NCBI GenBank assembly: GCA_963643925.1
Contig: CAVINS010000034.1
Span: 1 to 37,663 of the forward strand
DNA: 37,663 bases
Direction of reading: 5' to 3'
DNA from: Phocaeicola_A sp963643925
Lineage (GTDB): Bacteria > Bacteroidota > Bacteroidia > Bacteroidales > Bacteroidaceae
Numbering within the stretch: position 1 is the stretch's first letter; each line of letters starts with the position of its first letter. This document shows, piece after piece, positions 1 through 9,261 of the stretch. Made by a program: the position numbers and the translations under genes. A model generated the notes under the pieces. The model was not told the DNA's origin and made no database searches. It saw nothing but the letters and a program-made list of their open reading frames with translations.

Positions 1-18
1 TTGTTTGGTTTTCAGCTA

Positions 19-49
19 TAAAGATACAAAGTTTTGATTAAACTACCAA
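19..49 (-). promoter_or_regulatory. Leftward Bacteroidota-type promoter for a gene beyond the left edge
   Basis: Read on the minus strand there is a TTG (complement of 47-49), exactly 20 bases, then TATCTTTA (complement of 19-26). This matches the Bacteroidota sigma factor pattern TTTG/TTG, 19-21 bases, TAnnTTTG with one mismatch in the last base. Transcription would start near position 12 and leave the window. No coding sequence for it is visible here. Confidence 0.5.
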
Positions 50-131
50 CTTTTTTCTCTTAATATTTTATCGTTTTCTTATCCCGAACTGGGGTATAAT
101 TCTTTTCCACTGACCGGCTAGAATGAGCATA

Positions 132-180
132 CCCAGAAAGAACCTTACCGTACTTGGTAGACGATAAGGCTCTTTCTGGG
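132..180. terminator. Hairpin downstream of the outer-membrane protein gene
   Basis: Positions 132-147 pair with 165-180: ten bases CCCAGAAAGA, one A/C mismatch, then CCTTA, around a loop of about 17 bases. It lies 110 bases past the stop of the minus-strand gene ending at 290. There is no clear U-run after it on either strand, so termination is inferred from position and stem strength. A run of nine G (178-186) overlaps the right arm. Nothing else is visible in 1-289. Confidence 0.45.
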
Positions 181-289
181 GGGGGGCTAATATCTTGGTG
201 CCGGCAAAACTTCTTTTGCGATAAATCTGCGATGGGCTGTTTAAGAGCGACGCTTTAAGAAGAAGTCGTGCGCGACAAATCCATGGGGA

Positions 290-3202
290 TTACATGGGGC
301 CACGGCCACCGGGACCGCCACCAAAGCCTCCGGGAGGAGGTCCACCGAAACCGCCAGGACCGCCGCCGGGGCCGTCGAAGTCGCCGCCACGACCTCGCAT
401 CTCACGCATGTGTTTGCGGGCTTCCTTGCTGCCGAAGATGTTCAGACGATAGATGAAGTGGAGCATGCAGTAGCTGTTGATGCTGTTATACTCTGTATCG
501 CGACGCTGCGAAGCGGTGATACTGCGGCTGATGTTGCTCTGGTTGTGCAGGATGTCGAACACCTGCAGCGAGAGCGTGGCAGCGTTGCCCTTCAGAAAGC
601 TCTGAGACAGTTGCGCATTCCACACCAACTCGTCGCGGTTCATGTCCGCTGAACTGTATCCACGGCGGCAACTGTTGGAGATGCTCGTGGAGAGGGTCAT
701 GTTCCACGGGAACTGAATGTTCGACTCAGCTCCGTATGAGAAGTCGTAGGTGTTCATGTTGCTGCTCTTCTGCAAGGAGCTGCGCACCCGGCTGTGACTG
801 ATGGATCCGTTGATGTTGAAGTCGAACCAATCGTTGCGGTAACCTCCACTGAGTCGCTCGCTCAGCGTCATGTTACGCGTGGTATTCTTAAGCGCGTCCG
901 CCTTGTTCTGACTCAGGAATCCCACCATGTTGTTGTAGCTCGCCATGGTGAAGGAGTTGTAGGAGAACTTCTTGTTACGTGGCAGGGCGGACGAGAAGGC
1001 GAAGAACATGTTGGTATTCCAGTTGCCATTGATGTTCTCAGGTTGGGTGATACGTCCACCGGTATTGCTGTCGTAGATCACCTTGTTACTGATGCTGTTC
1101 AGCGTATTGGTGAAATTCAAGTGCAGGTTGATGCCTTGCTGGCGATCCTGGTTGTAGGTATTGAATTCCAGGCGCAAGTTGTTGTTGAACGAAGGCTTCA
1201 GTCCCGGATTACCACGAGAGATGTTCAGCGGATTGGAGTCGTCGGTCACATCCAACAGGTCGGACATGGAGGGCTGACTCGTGGAGCCTCGGTAGGTAAT
1301 GCGCAGGCGTGTCTGCTTGTCGAAGCGGTAACGGAAGCGCACCGTCGGGGTGAAGTTTGTCACCGAGCGGTTGACAATGGTGTCCACCTTTCCTTTGATG
1401 TAGCTCATTTTGGAAGTCTGCGGCATCAAGGTGACTCCGACGTTCAACTGATATTTCTCGCGGATGAAGCGCAAGCTGGCGGAAATCTCGTGGATGTAGT
1501 TCTTGTACTCGGCGAACTTGCTCTGGTCTGCGTTGTAGTTGTTCGGGTCGTCGTAGCCGGTAGGCAGCGTGGGGAACGTGAAGTCGCCGATGTCGTAGGT
1601 AGAGCGGTCGCTCTTGGAATATTTGTAGCGATACTTATAGCTCAGTTGCAGGAAGGTGGCACGCCACAAGGGTTCGCTGTAGGTCAACTGCGCCGAGTAG
1701 TCATAGTTCTTCGTCGGAGTGGTAACAAATCGGTTGGTATACTTCACCGAGTCCCCCAACATATAGTAATCGATGCGCGACTGCGAGATTTGCTCATTCT
1801 CGTTGTTAGTGTAGGCTGCCGTTCCACGCAAGGTGATGTTGCGGCCGGTGCTGCTGAGCTTGCGGTTAAACTGCAGTTCTCCGTTGAAAGATTGTGATTT
1901 GCCGTCGCTTACGGATTGGTTGGTCTGCGAGTTCACGCGTATGGAGGAGAGCGTCGCATCGTCCAGTTGGTTGATGGGGTCTGTCACACCGTCCGTGTAA
2001 GGGTCGGCATTGAAGGTGGCCGACTTGGAGTCGCTGCCGCTCCAACTGTCACCAATAGTGAAGTTCGGACGGAAGATGATGTTGGTCATCGTGTCTGGTT
2101 TCCACTCCAAGCGGAAGTCTCCACGGAAGTTTGTCTTGCGAGAGAGGTTCACGCCCAGTGAGTTGCTGAATGAGTTACCTGCCTCGAGGAAGGTCTCCGA
2201 TGCCGTCTTGTTGCGGCGGTCGTTGTAGTTATAGTCGTAGCTTACATTGCCGCCAAACTCCAACTTATTTGTAGTGAGGGCGAAGTTGAATCCGGCCTCT
2301 TTCTTGGTAGTGAGACCATTGTTGCCGCCGAACCCACCGCCACGTCGACCGAAGCCTGCCTCGCCGGTGTTGTTCATGGAGCCCATGATGGTTGCTTGCT
2401 GTGTGTCAGTGAAGCGGTTCACCATCAACTTGCCCGAATAGCGGTCTTCAGTACCACCTGCCAGGTCGGCGTTTCCAAACCATCCTTGTTTCATGCCTTT
2501 CTTCACGGTGAGGTCGAGTACTGTCTCCTCTTCACCATCGTCGATGCCAGTGATGCGGGCCAGGTCGGACTTCTTGTCGTAGGCCTTCAGCTTGTCCACC
2601 ATCTCCACGGGCAGGTTCTTCATGGCCATCTCTTTCTTGTTGCCGAAGAACTCCTTTCCGTCGACCAATATCTTACTGATTGTCTTTCCGTTCACGGTGA
2701 TGTTGCCTTCGGAGTCCACCTCAGCGCCAGGGAGCTTCTTCACCAGTTCTTCCAACGCGGAGCCTGCGGGAACGCGGTAGGCCGAACTGTTATATACTAA
2801 GGTATCTTCCACCACCTGCACTTGCGGGGCCTCAGCCGTCACCACGGCCTCTTTCATCACGATGCCGTCGTTGTAGAGCGAGATGCGGCCTACATTGACA
2901 GTCGGTTTGGAAGCCGTCAGCTTCAGGTCCTTCCATTGCGAGGTGTATCCCACATAGGAAACTTTGAGCAGATATTTGCCGGGGTTGACGGCAGGCAGGG
3001 TGAACCGGCCTCCTTTCAGGCTCACATGACCGTTGACGTAGGCACTGTCCGGCATGGACAATATCTGTACGGTAGCCTGTTCAATAGGGCTGTTCTCTTC
3101 GGCGTCCCATACGGTACCGGACACCGTGACCTTTCCCGACTGCGCCTGCAGCGAAGCCAACCCGGCAAAGGTCATCAACAGAGAAAAAACTACTTTTTTC
3201 AT
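290..3202 (-). CDS. Outer membrane beta-barrel family protein with carboxypeptidase-like N-terminal domain
   Basis: The 970-residue product starts with a signal peptide (MKKVVFSLLMTFAGLASLQA). A beta-sandwich of the carboxypeptidase regulatory-like type follows at about 24-110, then a plug-like region at about 115-230, then a long region of alternating aromatic and polar strands to about residue 923. This order fits the TonB-receptor-related family Bacteroidota annotate as outer membrane beta-barrel family protein (PF14905-like). No SusD partner is adjacent, so I would not call it SusC, and no substrate can be assigned. Two Gly-rich parts are odd: one near residue 285, and a tail of about 47 residues after the last predicted strand, ending in Gly/Pro/Arg repeats. 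Upstream, TACCTTGG (complement of 3243-3250) is a weak promoter -7 candidate. Confidence 0.88.
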   Translation of the reverse strand: MKKVVFSLLMTFAGLASLQAQSGKVTVSGTVWDAEENSPIEQATVQILSMPDSAYVNGHVSLKGGRFTLPAVNPGKYLLKVSYVGYTSQWKDLKLTASKPTVNVGRISLYNDGIVMKEAVVTAEAPQVQVVEDTLVYNSSAYRVPAGSALEELVKKLPGAEVDSEGNITVNGKTISKILVDGKEFFGNKKEMAMKNLPVEMVDKLKAYDKKSDLARITGIDDGEEETVLDLTVKKGMKQGWFGNADLAGGTEDRYSGKLMVNRFTDTQQATIMGSMNNTGEAGFGRRGGGFGGNNGLTTKKEAGFNFALTTNKLEFGGNVSYDYNYNDRRNKTASETFLEAGNSFSNSLGVNLSRKTNFRGDFRLEWKPDTMTNIIFRPNFTIGDSWSGSDSKSATFNADPYTDGVTDPINQLDDATLSSIRVNSQTNQSVSDGKSQSFNGELQFNRKLSSTGRNITLRGTAAYTNNENEQISQSRIDYYMLGDSVKYTNRFVTTPTKNYDYSAQLTYSEPLWRATFLQLSYKYRYKYSKSDRSTYDIGDFTFPTLPTGYDDPNNYNADQSKFAEYKNYIHEISASLRFIREKYQLNVGVTLMPQTSKMSYIKGKVDTIVNRSVTNFTPTVRFRYRFDKQTRLRITYRGSTSQPSMSDLLDVTDDSNPLNISRGNPGLKPSFNNNLRLEFNTYNQDRQQGINLHLNFTNTLNSISNKVIYDSNTGGRITQPENINGNWNTNMFFAFSSALPRNKKFSYNSFTMASYNNMVGFLSQNKADALKNTTRNMTLSERLSGGYRNDWFDFNINGSISHSRVRSSLQKSSNMNTYDFSYGAESNIQFPWNMTLSTSISNSCRRGYSSADMNRDELVWNAQLSQSFLKGNAATLSLQVFDILHNQSNISRSITASQRRDTEYNSINSYCMLHFIYRLNIFGSKEARKHMREMRGRGGDFDGPGGGPGGFGGPPPGGFGGGPGGRGPM

Positions 3203-3427
3203 GTCTTTTTGGTAAGAGTTATTGGTTTCAATGCTTTTTTGACCAAGGTAGGGGCGGATAGTTTAAATAAATAGTCGTCTAAAAAGACTAAAAATCGATA
3301 AACGGGAGAATCTTATAGACGAATGCGGCATTGCGATGCGAGAACGTGAGAGCACGAGATGACAAGTTTTCCACACGCCAGTAGTTAATATGCTATAATC
3401 GGTGGCCATGGTTTGGATTATTAGTTA

Positions 3428-3435
3428 TACCTTTG
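3428..3435 (+). promoter_or_regulatory. Promoter -7 element of aroB
   Basis: TACCTTTG is an exact match to TAnnTTTG. No convincing TTG is seen at the usual 19-21 base distance. It implies transcription from about 3441, which excludes the in-frame TTG at 3433 and supports the ATG at 3454 as the aroB start. Confidence 0.6.
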
Positions 3436-3453
3436 CCCGAAACTTGGCGCATC

Positions 3454-4515
3454 ATGAAGAAACAGAAAATCATCCTATCAGAAAGTTTGGAGCAAAGCCT
3501 CGGCGAAGCCATGCAACGGGTGGAATTCGACAAGGTGTTTGTGCTGACAGACGAGCACACACGGCAACTCTGTCTCCCGCTCGTGGCTCTTTACGACCCA
3601 CTGAAGGTGGCACGCACCATCGTCATCGGGGCGGGCGACGTCTGCAAGACCATCGACACGCTAGCCTGTGTATGGAAAGAGCTGAGCGAACACGGGGCCA
3701 CACGCCACTCGCTACTCATCAACCTAGGCGGCGGCATGGTGACAGACCTTGGCGGATTCGCGGCCGCTACCTTCAAGCGAGGCATTCCTTTCATCAACAT
3801 ACCCACCACACTGCTGGCGATGGTGGACGCTGCCGTGGGCGGAAAGACGGGCATCAACTTCGATGGTCTGAAGAACGAGGTGGGAGCCTTCGCCCCTGCC
3901 GACAGTGTCATCATCGACGCGGAGTTCCTCAAGTCGCTGGACCGCGAGAACCTCTGCTCGGGCTACGCCGAGATGCTGAAGCACGGCCTCATCAGCACCG
4001 TGGAGCATTGGGCAGAGCTGGTCAACTTCGACCTCGACAGACCAGACTACCCCACCCTGCAACGCTTGATAGGACAGTCTGTGCGGATAAAGGAACACAT
4101 CGTGGAGCAAGACCCGCGTGAAAAGGGCATCCGCAAGACACTGAACCTGGGCCATACCGTAGGGCACGCCTTCGAGAGCCTCGCACTGGAACAGGGTCAT
4201 CCACGACTTCATGGCTACGCCGTGGCATGGGGACTGGTGTGCGAGCTCTACTTCTCGTGCGTGAAGACGGGATTCCCGAAGGACAAACTTCGGCAGACGG
4301 TGCAGTTCATCAAGGACCACTATGGCACGTTCCTCTTCGACTGCAAACAGTACGACCGCCTCTACGAGTTCATGACGCACGACAAGAAGAACCAGACCGG
4401 CATCATCAACTTCACCCTTCTGGGCGAGATTGGCGACATCCGCATCAACCAGACCGCCACCCGGGAGGAAATCTTCGGGATGCTCGACTTCTATCGCGAA
4501 ACAATGGGGTGCTAA
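3454..4515 (+). CDS. aroB: 3-dehydroquinate synthase
   Basis: The 353-residue product is the usual size for AroB, which converts DAHP to 3-dehydroquinate in the second step of the shikimate pathway, in the cytoplasm with NAD+ and a divalent metal. The NAD-binding stretch GGGMVTDLGGFAAA and the following TTLLAMVDAAVGGKTGIN are typical. The metal-site region is GYAEMLKHGLI, then GHTVGHAFE with conserved histidines. I start at ATG 3454 (MKKQKIIL) because the promoter element at 3428-3435 would place an upstream TTG start outside the transcript. The Ca2+ ATPase gene follows after 76 bases on the same strand with no terminator seen between them, so they may be co-transcribed although unrelated in function. 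Confidence 0.95.
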   Translation: MKKQKIILSESLEQSLGEAMQRVEFDKVFVLTDEHTRQLCLPLVALYDPLKVARTIVIGAGDVCKTIDTLACVWKELSEHGATRHSLLINLGGGMVTDLGGFAAATFKRGIPFINIPTTLLAMVDAAVGGKTGINFDGLKNEVGAFAPADSVIIDAEFLKSLDRENLCSGYAEMLKHGLISTVEHWAELVNFDLDRPDYPTLQRLIGQSVRIKEHIVEQDPREKGIRKTLNLGHTVGHAFESLALEQGHPRLHGYAVAWGLVCELYFSCVKTGFPKDKLRQTVQFIKDHYGTFLFDCKQYDRLYEFMTHDKKNQTGIINFTLLGEIGDIRINQTATREEIFGMLDFYRETMGC

Positions 4516-4591
4516 GACGGCTGCCGCAAGACAAACTGGGACAGACTTCACTCCTATATATAATAAGGTATAAACGAAACAGACTTATAAC

Positions 4592-7261
4592 ATGTTGACA
4601 CAAGACTTCAAGTACCAAGGATTAAACGAACAACAAGTGAACGAGAGTCGCCAACAACACGGCTCCAACCTCCTCACACCACCCAAGAAAGAGTCGGTAT
4701 GGAAACTCTACCTCGAAAAGTTCAAGGACCCCATCATCAAGATTCTGCTCTTCGCAGCCTTCCTCTCACTCGTCATCTCCATCATCGAGAACGAGTACGC
4801 CGAGACGATAGGCATCATCTTCGCCATCTTCATGGCCACAGGCATCGGATTCTACTTCGAGTATGACGCCGGCAAGAAATTCGACCTGCTGAACGCCTCC
4901 AACGAGGAAACGCCCGTGCGGGTAATCCGCGACGGCTCTGTGCGTGAGATTCCGCGCAAAGAGGTGGTCGTAGGCGACATCGTGATGTTGGAGAATGGCG
5001 AGGAGATTCCCGCCGACGGCGTGTTGCTGGAGGCGGTGTCGATGCAGATTAACGAGTCGTCGCTCACAGGAGAGCCCATGGTGGAGAAGACCACCGACGA
5101 GAGTCTGTTCGACAAGGAGTCAACCTACCCATCGAATCAAGTGATGCGCGGAACCACCGTGGTCGACGGTCACGGCATCATGGAGGTGAAGCTGGTGGGC
5201 GACGCCACAGAGATTGGCAAGGTGGCACGGCAAGCTACCGAGAAGACCGAGGAGGAGACTCCGCTCAACATACAGCTGACACGTCTGGCAAACCTGATAG
5301 GCAAAATAGGCTTCATTGTGGCAGGTCTTACCTTCGTAGGCTTCGTCTCACGCGAACTCTACCTCTACTTCCAGACCAACGAGCTCACAGGTTGGCACCA
5401 ATACATGCAAGTGGCACAGATAGTGCTGAAATACTTTATGTTGGCCGTCACCTTGGTGGTGGTCACCGTGCCCGAAGGGCTGCCGATGAGCGTCACGCTG
5501 AGTCTGGCGCTGAATATGCGCCGCATGCTCGACACCAACAACCTGGTGCGCAAGATGCACGCCTGCGAAACGATGGGTGCCGTCACCGTCATCTGTACGG
5601 ACAAGACAGGCACACTGACGCAGAACCGCATGCAAGTGCACGAGATGAAGTTCTACGGGCAGCAGACCAACGGCACCATGGACACGCTGCTGACCGACCG
5701 CATAGCGGAGAGCATCGCCACCAACTCCACCGCCTACCTGAGCAACATCGAAGGCGAGGAGACCAAGGGCGTGGGTAATCCCACAGAGATTGCCCTGTTG
5801 CTGTGGATGAACAGCCGCCAGCTGAACTATCTGGCTATCCGCAACGATGCGCCCGCACTGGACCAGCTGCCCTTCTCCACAGAGCGTAAGTTCATGGCCA
5901 CACTGGTGCGATCGCGCCTCGACGGCAAGAAGGTGGTCTACCTGAAGGGTGCACCCGAAATCGTGATGAAGAAGTGCGCCAGCGTGACCGTTCCGCAAGG
6001 CACATCACCCATCGATGCACTGCAGGCAGACATCGAGAAGCAACTGCTCACTTACCAGAATATGGCCATGCGTACCCTGGGCTTTGCCTATAAGATAGTG
6101 GACGAATCTACCGCCAATGAAGTGACCCCGCTCACCGGCGACAACGATTTCATCTTCCTGGGCATGGCCGCCATCTCCGACCCTGTACGTCCCGATGTGC
6201 CCGCCGCAGTGGCACAGTGTCAGGATGCCGGCATACAGGTGAAAATTGTCACAGGCGACACCCCAGGTACCGCCACAGAGATAGCCCGACAGATTGGTTT
6301 GTGGAAGTCCGGGGACACGGAGCGCAACCGCATCACCGGTGTGGACTTTGCCGCACTGAGCGACGAGGAGGCCTACGACCGTGTGATGGACTTGAAGATC
6401 ATGTCGCGCGCACGGCCGATGGACAAGCAACGACTGGTGCAGTTGCTGCAGAAGCACGGAGCCGTGGTGGCAGTGACAGGCGACGGCACCAACGACGCTC
6501 CGGCGCTGAACCACGCACAAGTAGGACTGAGTATGGGCGACGGTACCTCCGTAGCCAAAGAGGCCAGCGACATCACCCTGCTCGACGACTCGTTCCGCAG
6601 CATCGGCACGGCAGTGATGTGGGGACGTTCGCTCTATCGCAACATCCAGCGCTTCATCGTGTTCCAGTTAACTATCAACCTCATAGCTATGTTCACGGTG
6701 CTGATAGGCAGTTTCCTGGGCACGGCCATTCCGCTCACCGTCACCCAGATGCTGTGGGTGAACCTGATAATGGATACCTTTGCCGCCATGGCCATCGCCT
6801 CCATCCCGCCCAGCCAGGAAGTGATGCGCGACAAGCCCCGCAAGAGTACGGATTTCATCATCACCCCATCGATGTACCGCGCCATCATTGGCTGCGGCGT
6901 GGCGTTCATCGCCGTGTTGGTGGCTCTCTATGGATACTTAGCCCATACTGACCATTTGGACGTACACGGGCTTACAATCTTCTTCACGGTATTCGTGATG
7001 ATGCAATTCTGGAACCTCTTCAACGCACGTGTGTTGGGAACCTCCCACTCAGCCCTCACCGGTTTTGCCCACAACTACGTGTTGCCGGGTGTTGCCCTGG
7101 TAATCCTCGTAGGTCAGTTCATCATCGTAGAGTTTGGTGGCGAAGTGTTCCGCACCACCCCACTCGACTGGCAGACGTGGCTGATAATCCTAGCCTCCAC
7201 CAGCGTCGTGCTGTGGATTGGCGAGATATACCGCCTCATCAAGCGGCTTGCCGGGAAATAA
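4592..7261 (+). CDS. Calcium-translocating P-type ATPase, PMCA type
   Basis: The 889-residue protein is a P2-type cation pump expected to export Ca2+ across the inner membrane. The N-terminal cytoplasmic segment (LNEQQVNESRQQHGSN) leads into TM1-2. The actuator loop has TGEP at 159-162, and PEGL in TM4 begins at 294 inside a VVVTVPEGLPMSV stretch typical of plasma-membrane Ca2+ pumps. The phosphorylated Asp is D337 in DKTGTLT, KGAPE lies in the nucleotide domain, and TGDGTNDAP spans 629-637. Several helices follow at the C terminus, and no C-terminal calmodulin-like extension is present. All catalytic motifs are intact. Ca2+ specificity is inferred from family resemblance. A near-perfect palindromic hairpin closes the transcript 52 bases after the stop. 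Confidence 0.93.
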   Translation: MLTQDFKYQGLNEQQVNESRQQHGSNLLTPPKKESVWKLYLEKFKDPIIKILLFAAFLSLVISIIENEYAETIGIIFAIFMATGIGFYFEYDAGKKFDLLNASNEETPVRVIRDGSVREIPRKEVVVGDIVMLENGEEIPADGVLLEAVSMQINESSLTGEPMVEKTTDESLFDKESTYPSNQVMRGTTVVDGHGIMEVKLVGDATEIGKVARQATEKTEEETPLNIQLTRLANLIGKIGFIVAGLTFVGFVSRELYLYFQTNELTGWHQYMQVAQIVLKYFMLAVTLVVVTVPEGLPMSVTLSLALNMRRMLDTNNLVRKMHACETMGAVTVICTDKTGTLTQNRMQVHEMKFYGQQTNGTMDTLLTDRIAESIATNSTAYLSNIEGEETKGVGNPTEIALLLWMNSRQLNYLAIRNDAPALDQLPFSTERKFMATLVRSRLDGKKVVYLKGAPEIVMKKCASVTVPQGTSPIDALQADIEKQLLTYQNMAMRTLGFAYKIVDESTANEVTPLTGDNDFIFLGMAAISDPVRPDVPAAVAQCQDAGIQVKIVTGDTPGTATEIARQIGLWKSGDTERNRITGVDFAALSDEEAYDRVMDLKIMSRARPMDKQRLVQLLQKHGAVVAVTGDGTNDAPALNHAQVGLSMGDGTSVAKEASDITLLDDSFRSIGTAVMWGRSLYRNIQRFIVFQLTINLIAMFTVLIGSFLGTAIPLTVTQMLWVNLIMDTFAAMAIASIPPSQEVMRDKPRKSTDFIITPSMYRAIIGCGVAFIAVLVALYGYLAHTDHLDVHGLTIFFTVFVMMQFWNLFNARVLGTSHSALTGFAHNYVLPGVALVILVGQFIIVEFGGEVFRTTPLDWQTWLIILASTSVVLWIGEIYRLIKRLAGK

Positions 7262-7312
7262 TTCGAGAAAGGGAAACCTTCCACGCCATCGAGCAGGTTG
7301 GCTGACTGCACC

Positions 7313-7353
7313 AAAATATTACCCTAAGGTAACTTACCCTAGGGTAATATTTT
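7313..7353. terminator. Bidirectional terminator between convergent genes, made of two short palindromes
   Basis: Positions 7313-7326 are exactly complementary to 7340-7353 (14 bp), and inside the loop GGTAA and TTACC are also complementary, so the 41-base element is an almost complete palindrome. It can also be read as two tandem copies of a TTACCCTA(A/G)GGTAA palindrome, at 7319-7332 and 7334-7347. It sits between the + strand ATPase gene and the - strand DUF4834 gene. The A-run on the left and T-run on the right give a U-tract in both directions. Confidence 0.75.
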
Positions 7354-7390
7354 ATGTATCTGCAACGTCAGTCATTCCCAAAGGCTCAGA

Positions 7391-7726
7391 CTACTTCACC
7401 TCCTCGTAGTCCACATACTCGCCTTCGTCGTCGCCGATGACTTTCTTCTTGCCTGTTGACGTGCCACTGCTGGACTTGCGCTTCTTGCCGTTCTTCGTCC
7501 ACGTACCATATTGCGAACGGGTGCTTTTGGAAGAGTAATCGTCATAGTCATCATGAATGTAGATGTAGGTGTAGATCTGTTCACCGGAATTGCGATTGGA
7601 AGAGGTTTTATGGGAACCGCCACGGGAGGATCCACCGAAGAGGAACGAAATCACGCCCTTCACCAGAGAGATGATGAGAACGAACCCTATAATGAACGAG
7701 AAAAAGAGACAACCCAATGCATGCAT
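7391..7726 (-). CDS. DUF4834 family small membrane protein
   Basis: The 111-residue protein has one N-terminal hydrophobic helix (about 4-32, CLFFSFIIGFVLIISLVKGV). A low-complexity hydrophilic tail follows, rich in Ser, Lys, Asp and Tyr, and ending in an acidic GEYVDYEEVK. I recognise it as the DUF4834 family found next to pssA in Bacteroidales. Its function is unknown. It lies 69 bases downstream of pssA on the same strand and is probably the last gene of the psd-pssA operon, which suggests a membrane-associated role but does not prove a link with phospholipid synthesis. Confidence 0.75.
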   Translation of the reverse strand: MHALGCLFFSFIIGFVLIISLVKGVISFLFGGSSRGGSHKTSSNRNSGEQIYTYIYIHDDYDDYSSKSTRSQYGTWTKNGKKRKSSSGTSTGKKKVIGDDEGEYVDYEEVK

Positions 7727-7795
7727 AATTTGATGGTTTATTCCTTTTAACTACTGAACTTAGGACTTCACTACTATCAAGCGCCCCGCTGAACC

Positions 7796-8503
7796 TTATT
7801 TGGTCCTTTGCGTGAGGGCGGAGAGTAGCACATACCACACGATGACGGCTGCCAGACCACTGACTCCTAAGAATATCAACAACGGGATGCAGACAAGCAA
7901 GAAGATGTACTTCACCTTGTTGTCAGCCCACGAGAGGTTCTTGAACTTCAACGAGAACATCGGAATCTCGGCTACCAACAGCCACGAGGTGAGGCAAACC
8001 AACAGGAAGAGCCACACGACATTGAACGTCTCGGAGACGAGGAAGTCATGCGCACCGATAACCAACGAGCCCCAGAAGAGAGCATTGGCAGGGGTAGGCA
8101 TTCCGATGAACGACGACGACTGACGCGCGTCGATATTGAACTTGGCCAAGCGCAACACGGAGAAGACAGCTATGAGAAAGGCCGCATAGGGAACCAACCA
8201 CGCCGCAGGTTGCAGCCAGACGGGATAGGTCACTTCATGAAACAACGAGAAGGCTATCAGGGCGGGAGCCAGACCAAAGGTCACATCGTCCGCCAAGGAG
8301 TCGAGCTCCTTACCCATCGGACCGGAGACCTTCAGCAGACGTGCCAACATGCCGTCGAAGAAGTCGAACACAGCACCGACGATAATGAAAAGTACCGCCA
8401 TGCGATAGTTGGCCTCGAAAGCCATCACACAAGCCACACAACCGGAAAAGAGATTGCAACAGGTGGCCGTGTTGGGAATATGACGGGTGATACAATTTGC
8501 CAT
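7796..8503 (-). CDS. pssA: CDP-diacylglycerol--serine O-phosphatidyltransferase
   Basis: The 235-residue integral membrane protein carries the CDP-alcohol phosphatidyltransferase signature D-G-x2-A-R-x8-G-x3-D-x3-D, complete in DGMLARLLKVSGPMGKELD followed by SLAD. It makes phosphatidylserine from CDP-diacylglycerol and L-serine. About seven hydrophobic helices are visible. Its start lies 14 bases downstream of the psd stop, so the two enzymes that make phosphatidylethanolamine are consecutive in one operon. The product identity (serine rather than inositol or glycerol as acceptor) rests on that neighbour as well as on the N-terminal sequence ITRHIPNTATCCNLFSG, typical of the PssA class. Confidence 0.93.
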   Translation of the reverse strand: MANCITRHIPNTATCCNLFSGCVACVMAFEANYRMAVLFIIVGAVFDFFDGMLARLLKVSGPMGKELDSLADDVTFGLAPALIAFSLFHEVTYPVWLQPAAWLVPYAAFLIAVFSVLRLAKFNIDARQSSSFIGMPTPANALFWGSLVIGAHDFLVSETFNVVWLFLLVCLTSWLLVAEIPMFSLKFKNLSWADNKVKYIFLLVCIPLLIFLGVSGLAAVIVWYVLLSALTQRTK

Positions 8504-8517
8504 AGTCTACAAAGTGT

Positions 8518-9204
8518 TTACTTTAGTTTGGCAATGACAGTCTCGTTGCCTACGGTCTTTTGGTCGAGCTTCACACAAACCTCCGTGTCGAGCGGCAGAT
8601 AGACATCCACACGCGAACCGAATTTGATGAATCCCATGTGCTCGTCGAGGTAACAAGGCTCGCCAGGCTCGGCATAGGTGACGATGCGCCGTGCCATAGC
8701 TCCGGCTATCTGACGTGCCATCACTTCACGCCCATCGGGGGTCTCTATGATGACCATGGAACGCTCGTTCTCGGTGCTTGCCTTGGGCAGGTAGGCCTTG
8801 TGGAAGTTGCCGTTCTGATGTGACACACTCTTCACCGTACCCTCCACGGGATACCAGTTGGCGTGAACGTTCACCAGACTCATGAAGATGGAAATCATGA
8901 TGCGTTTGTCGTGGAAATACTCGTTCTCGTCCACCACCTCGGCCACCACAATGGTTCCGTCAGCCGGTGCCACCACAGTCTTCTCCGAGTCACCGTCGAA
9001 ATAGCGGATCGGACAGCGGAAGAAATTTACCATCGTCAGGAAAGTTCCTAGACTGAGTATAGCTATGATGATAAAAAGTATCTTGCTTTCGAAAGAGAAG
9101 TATATAGCGGTGTTGACCAACACCAACAAGATGAGACTCACTGTCAATGTGTGCGTCCCCTCCCGGTGTATTCTTATTTTTTTGAGCTTCTTTAGTCGGT
9201 TCAT
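8518..9204 (-). CDS. psd: Phosphatidylserine decarboxylase
   Basis: The 228-residue product is the short proenzyme type. It decarboxylates phosphatidylserine to phosphatidylethanolamine. Two adjacent N-terminal hydrophobic segments (about 20-62) anchor it. The catalytic region has APADGTIV, then a histidine-bearing stretch SLVNVHANWYPVEG. The self-cleavage site is G196-S197 in FGSRVDVYLP, where the serine becomes the pyruvoyl group. The gene opens the psd-pssA-DUF4834 operon and has its own promoter at 9231-9261, divergent from dnaE. Confidence 0.94.
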   Translation of the reverse strand: MNRLKKLKKIRIHREGTHTLTVSLILLVLVNTAIYFSFESKILFIIIAILSLGTFLTMVNFFRCPIRYFDGDSEKTVVAPADGTIVVAEVVDENEYFHDKRIMISIFMSLVNVHANWYPVEGTVKSVSHQNGNFHKAYLPKASTENERSMVIIETPDGREVMARQIAGAMARRIVTYAEPGEPCYLDEHMGFIKFGSRVDVYLPLDTEVCVKLDQKTVGNETVIAKLK

Positions 9205-9230
9205 TTTTCCGTTGGAGTAATATTATCGGG

Positions 9231-9261
9231 CAAAAGTAAGTTTAATTGAGGAATCCACCAA
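9231..9261 (-). promoter_or_regulatory. Promoter of the psd-pssA-DUF4834 operon
   Basis: On the minus strand TTG (complement of 9259-9261) is followed by exactly 20 bases and TACTTTTG (complement of 9231-9238), a perfect TAnnTTTG element. Transcription would begin near 9224, about 20 bases before the psd ATG. Confidence 0.75.

Noticed and set aside
178..186. Run of nine G as a phase-variable tract
   Set aside because: It lies in non-coding DNA outside any recognised promoter spacing, so a switching role cannot be argued from the sequence.
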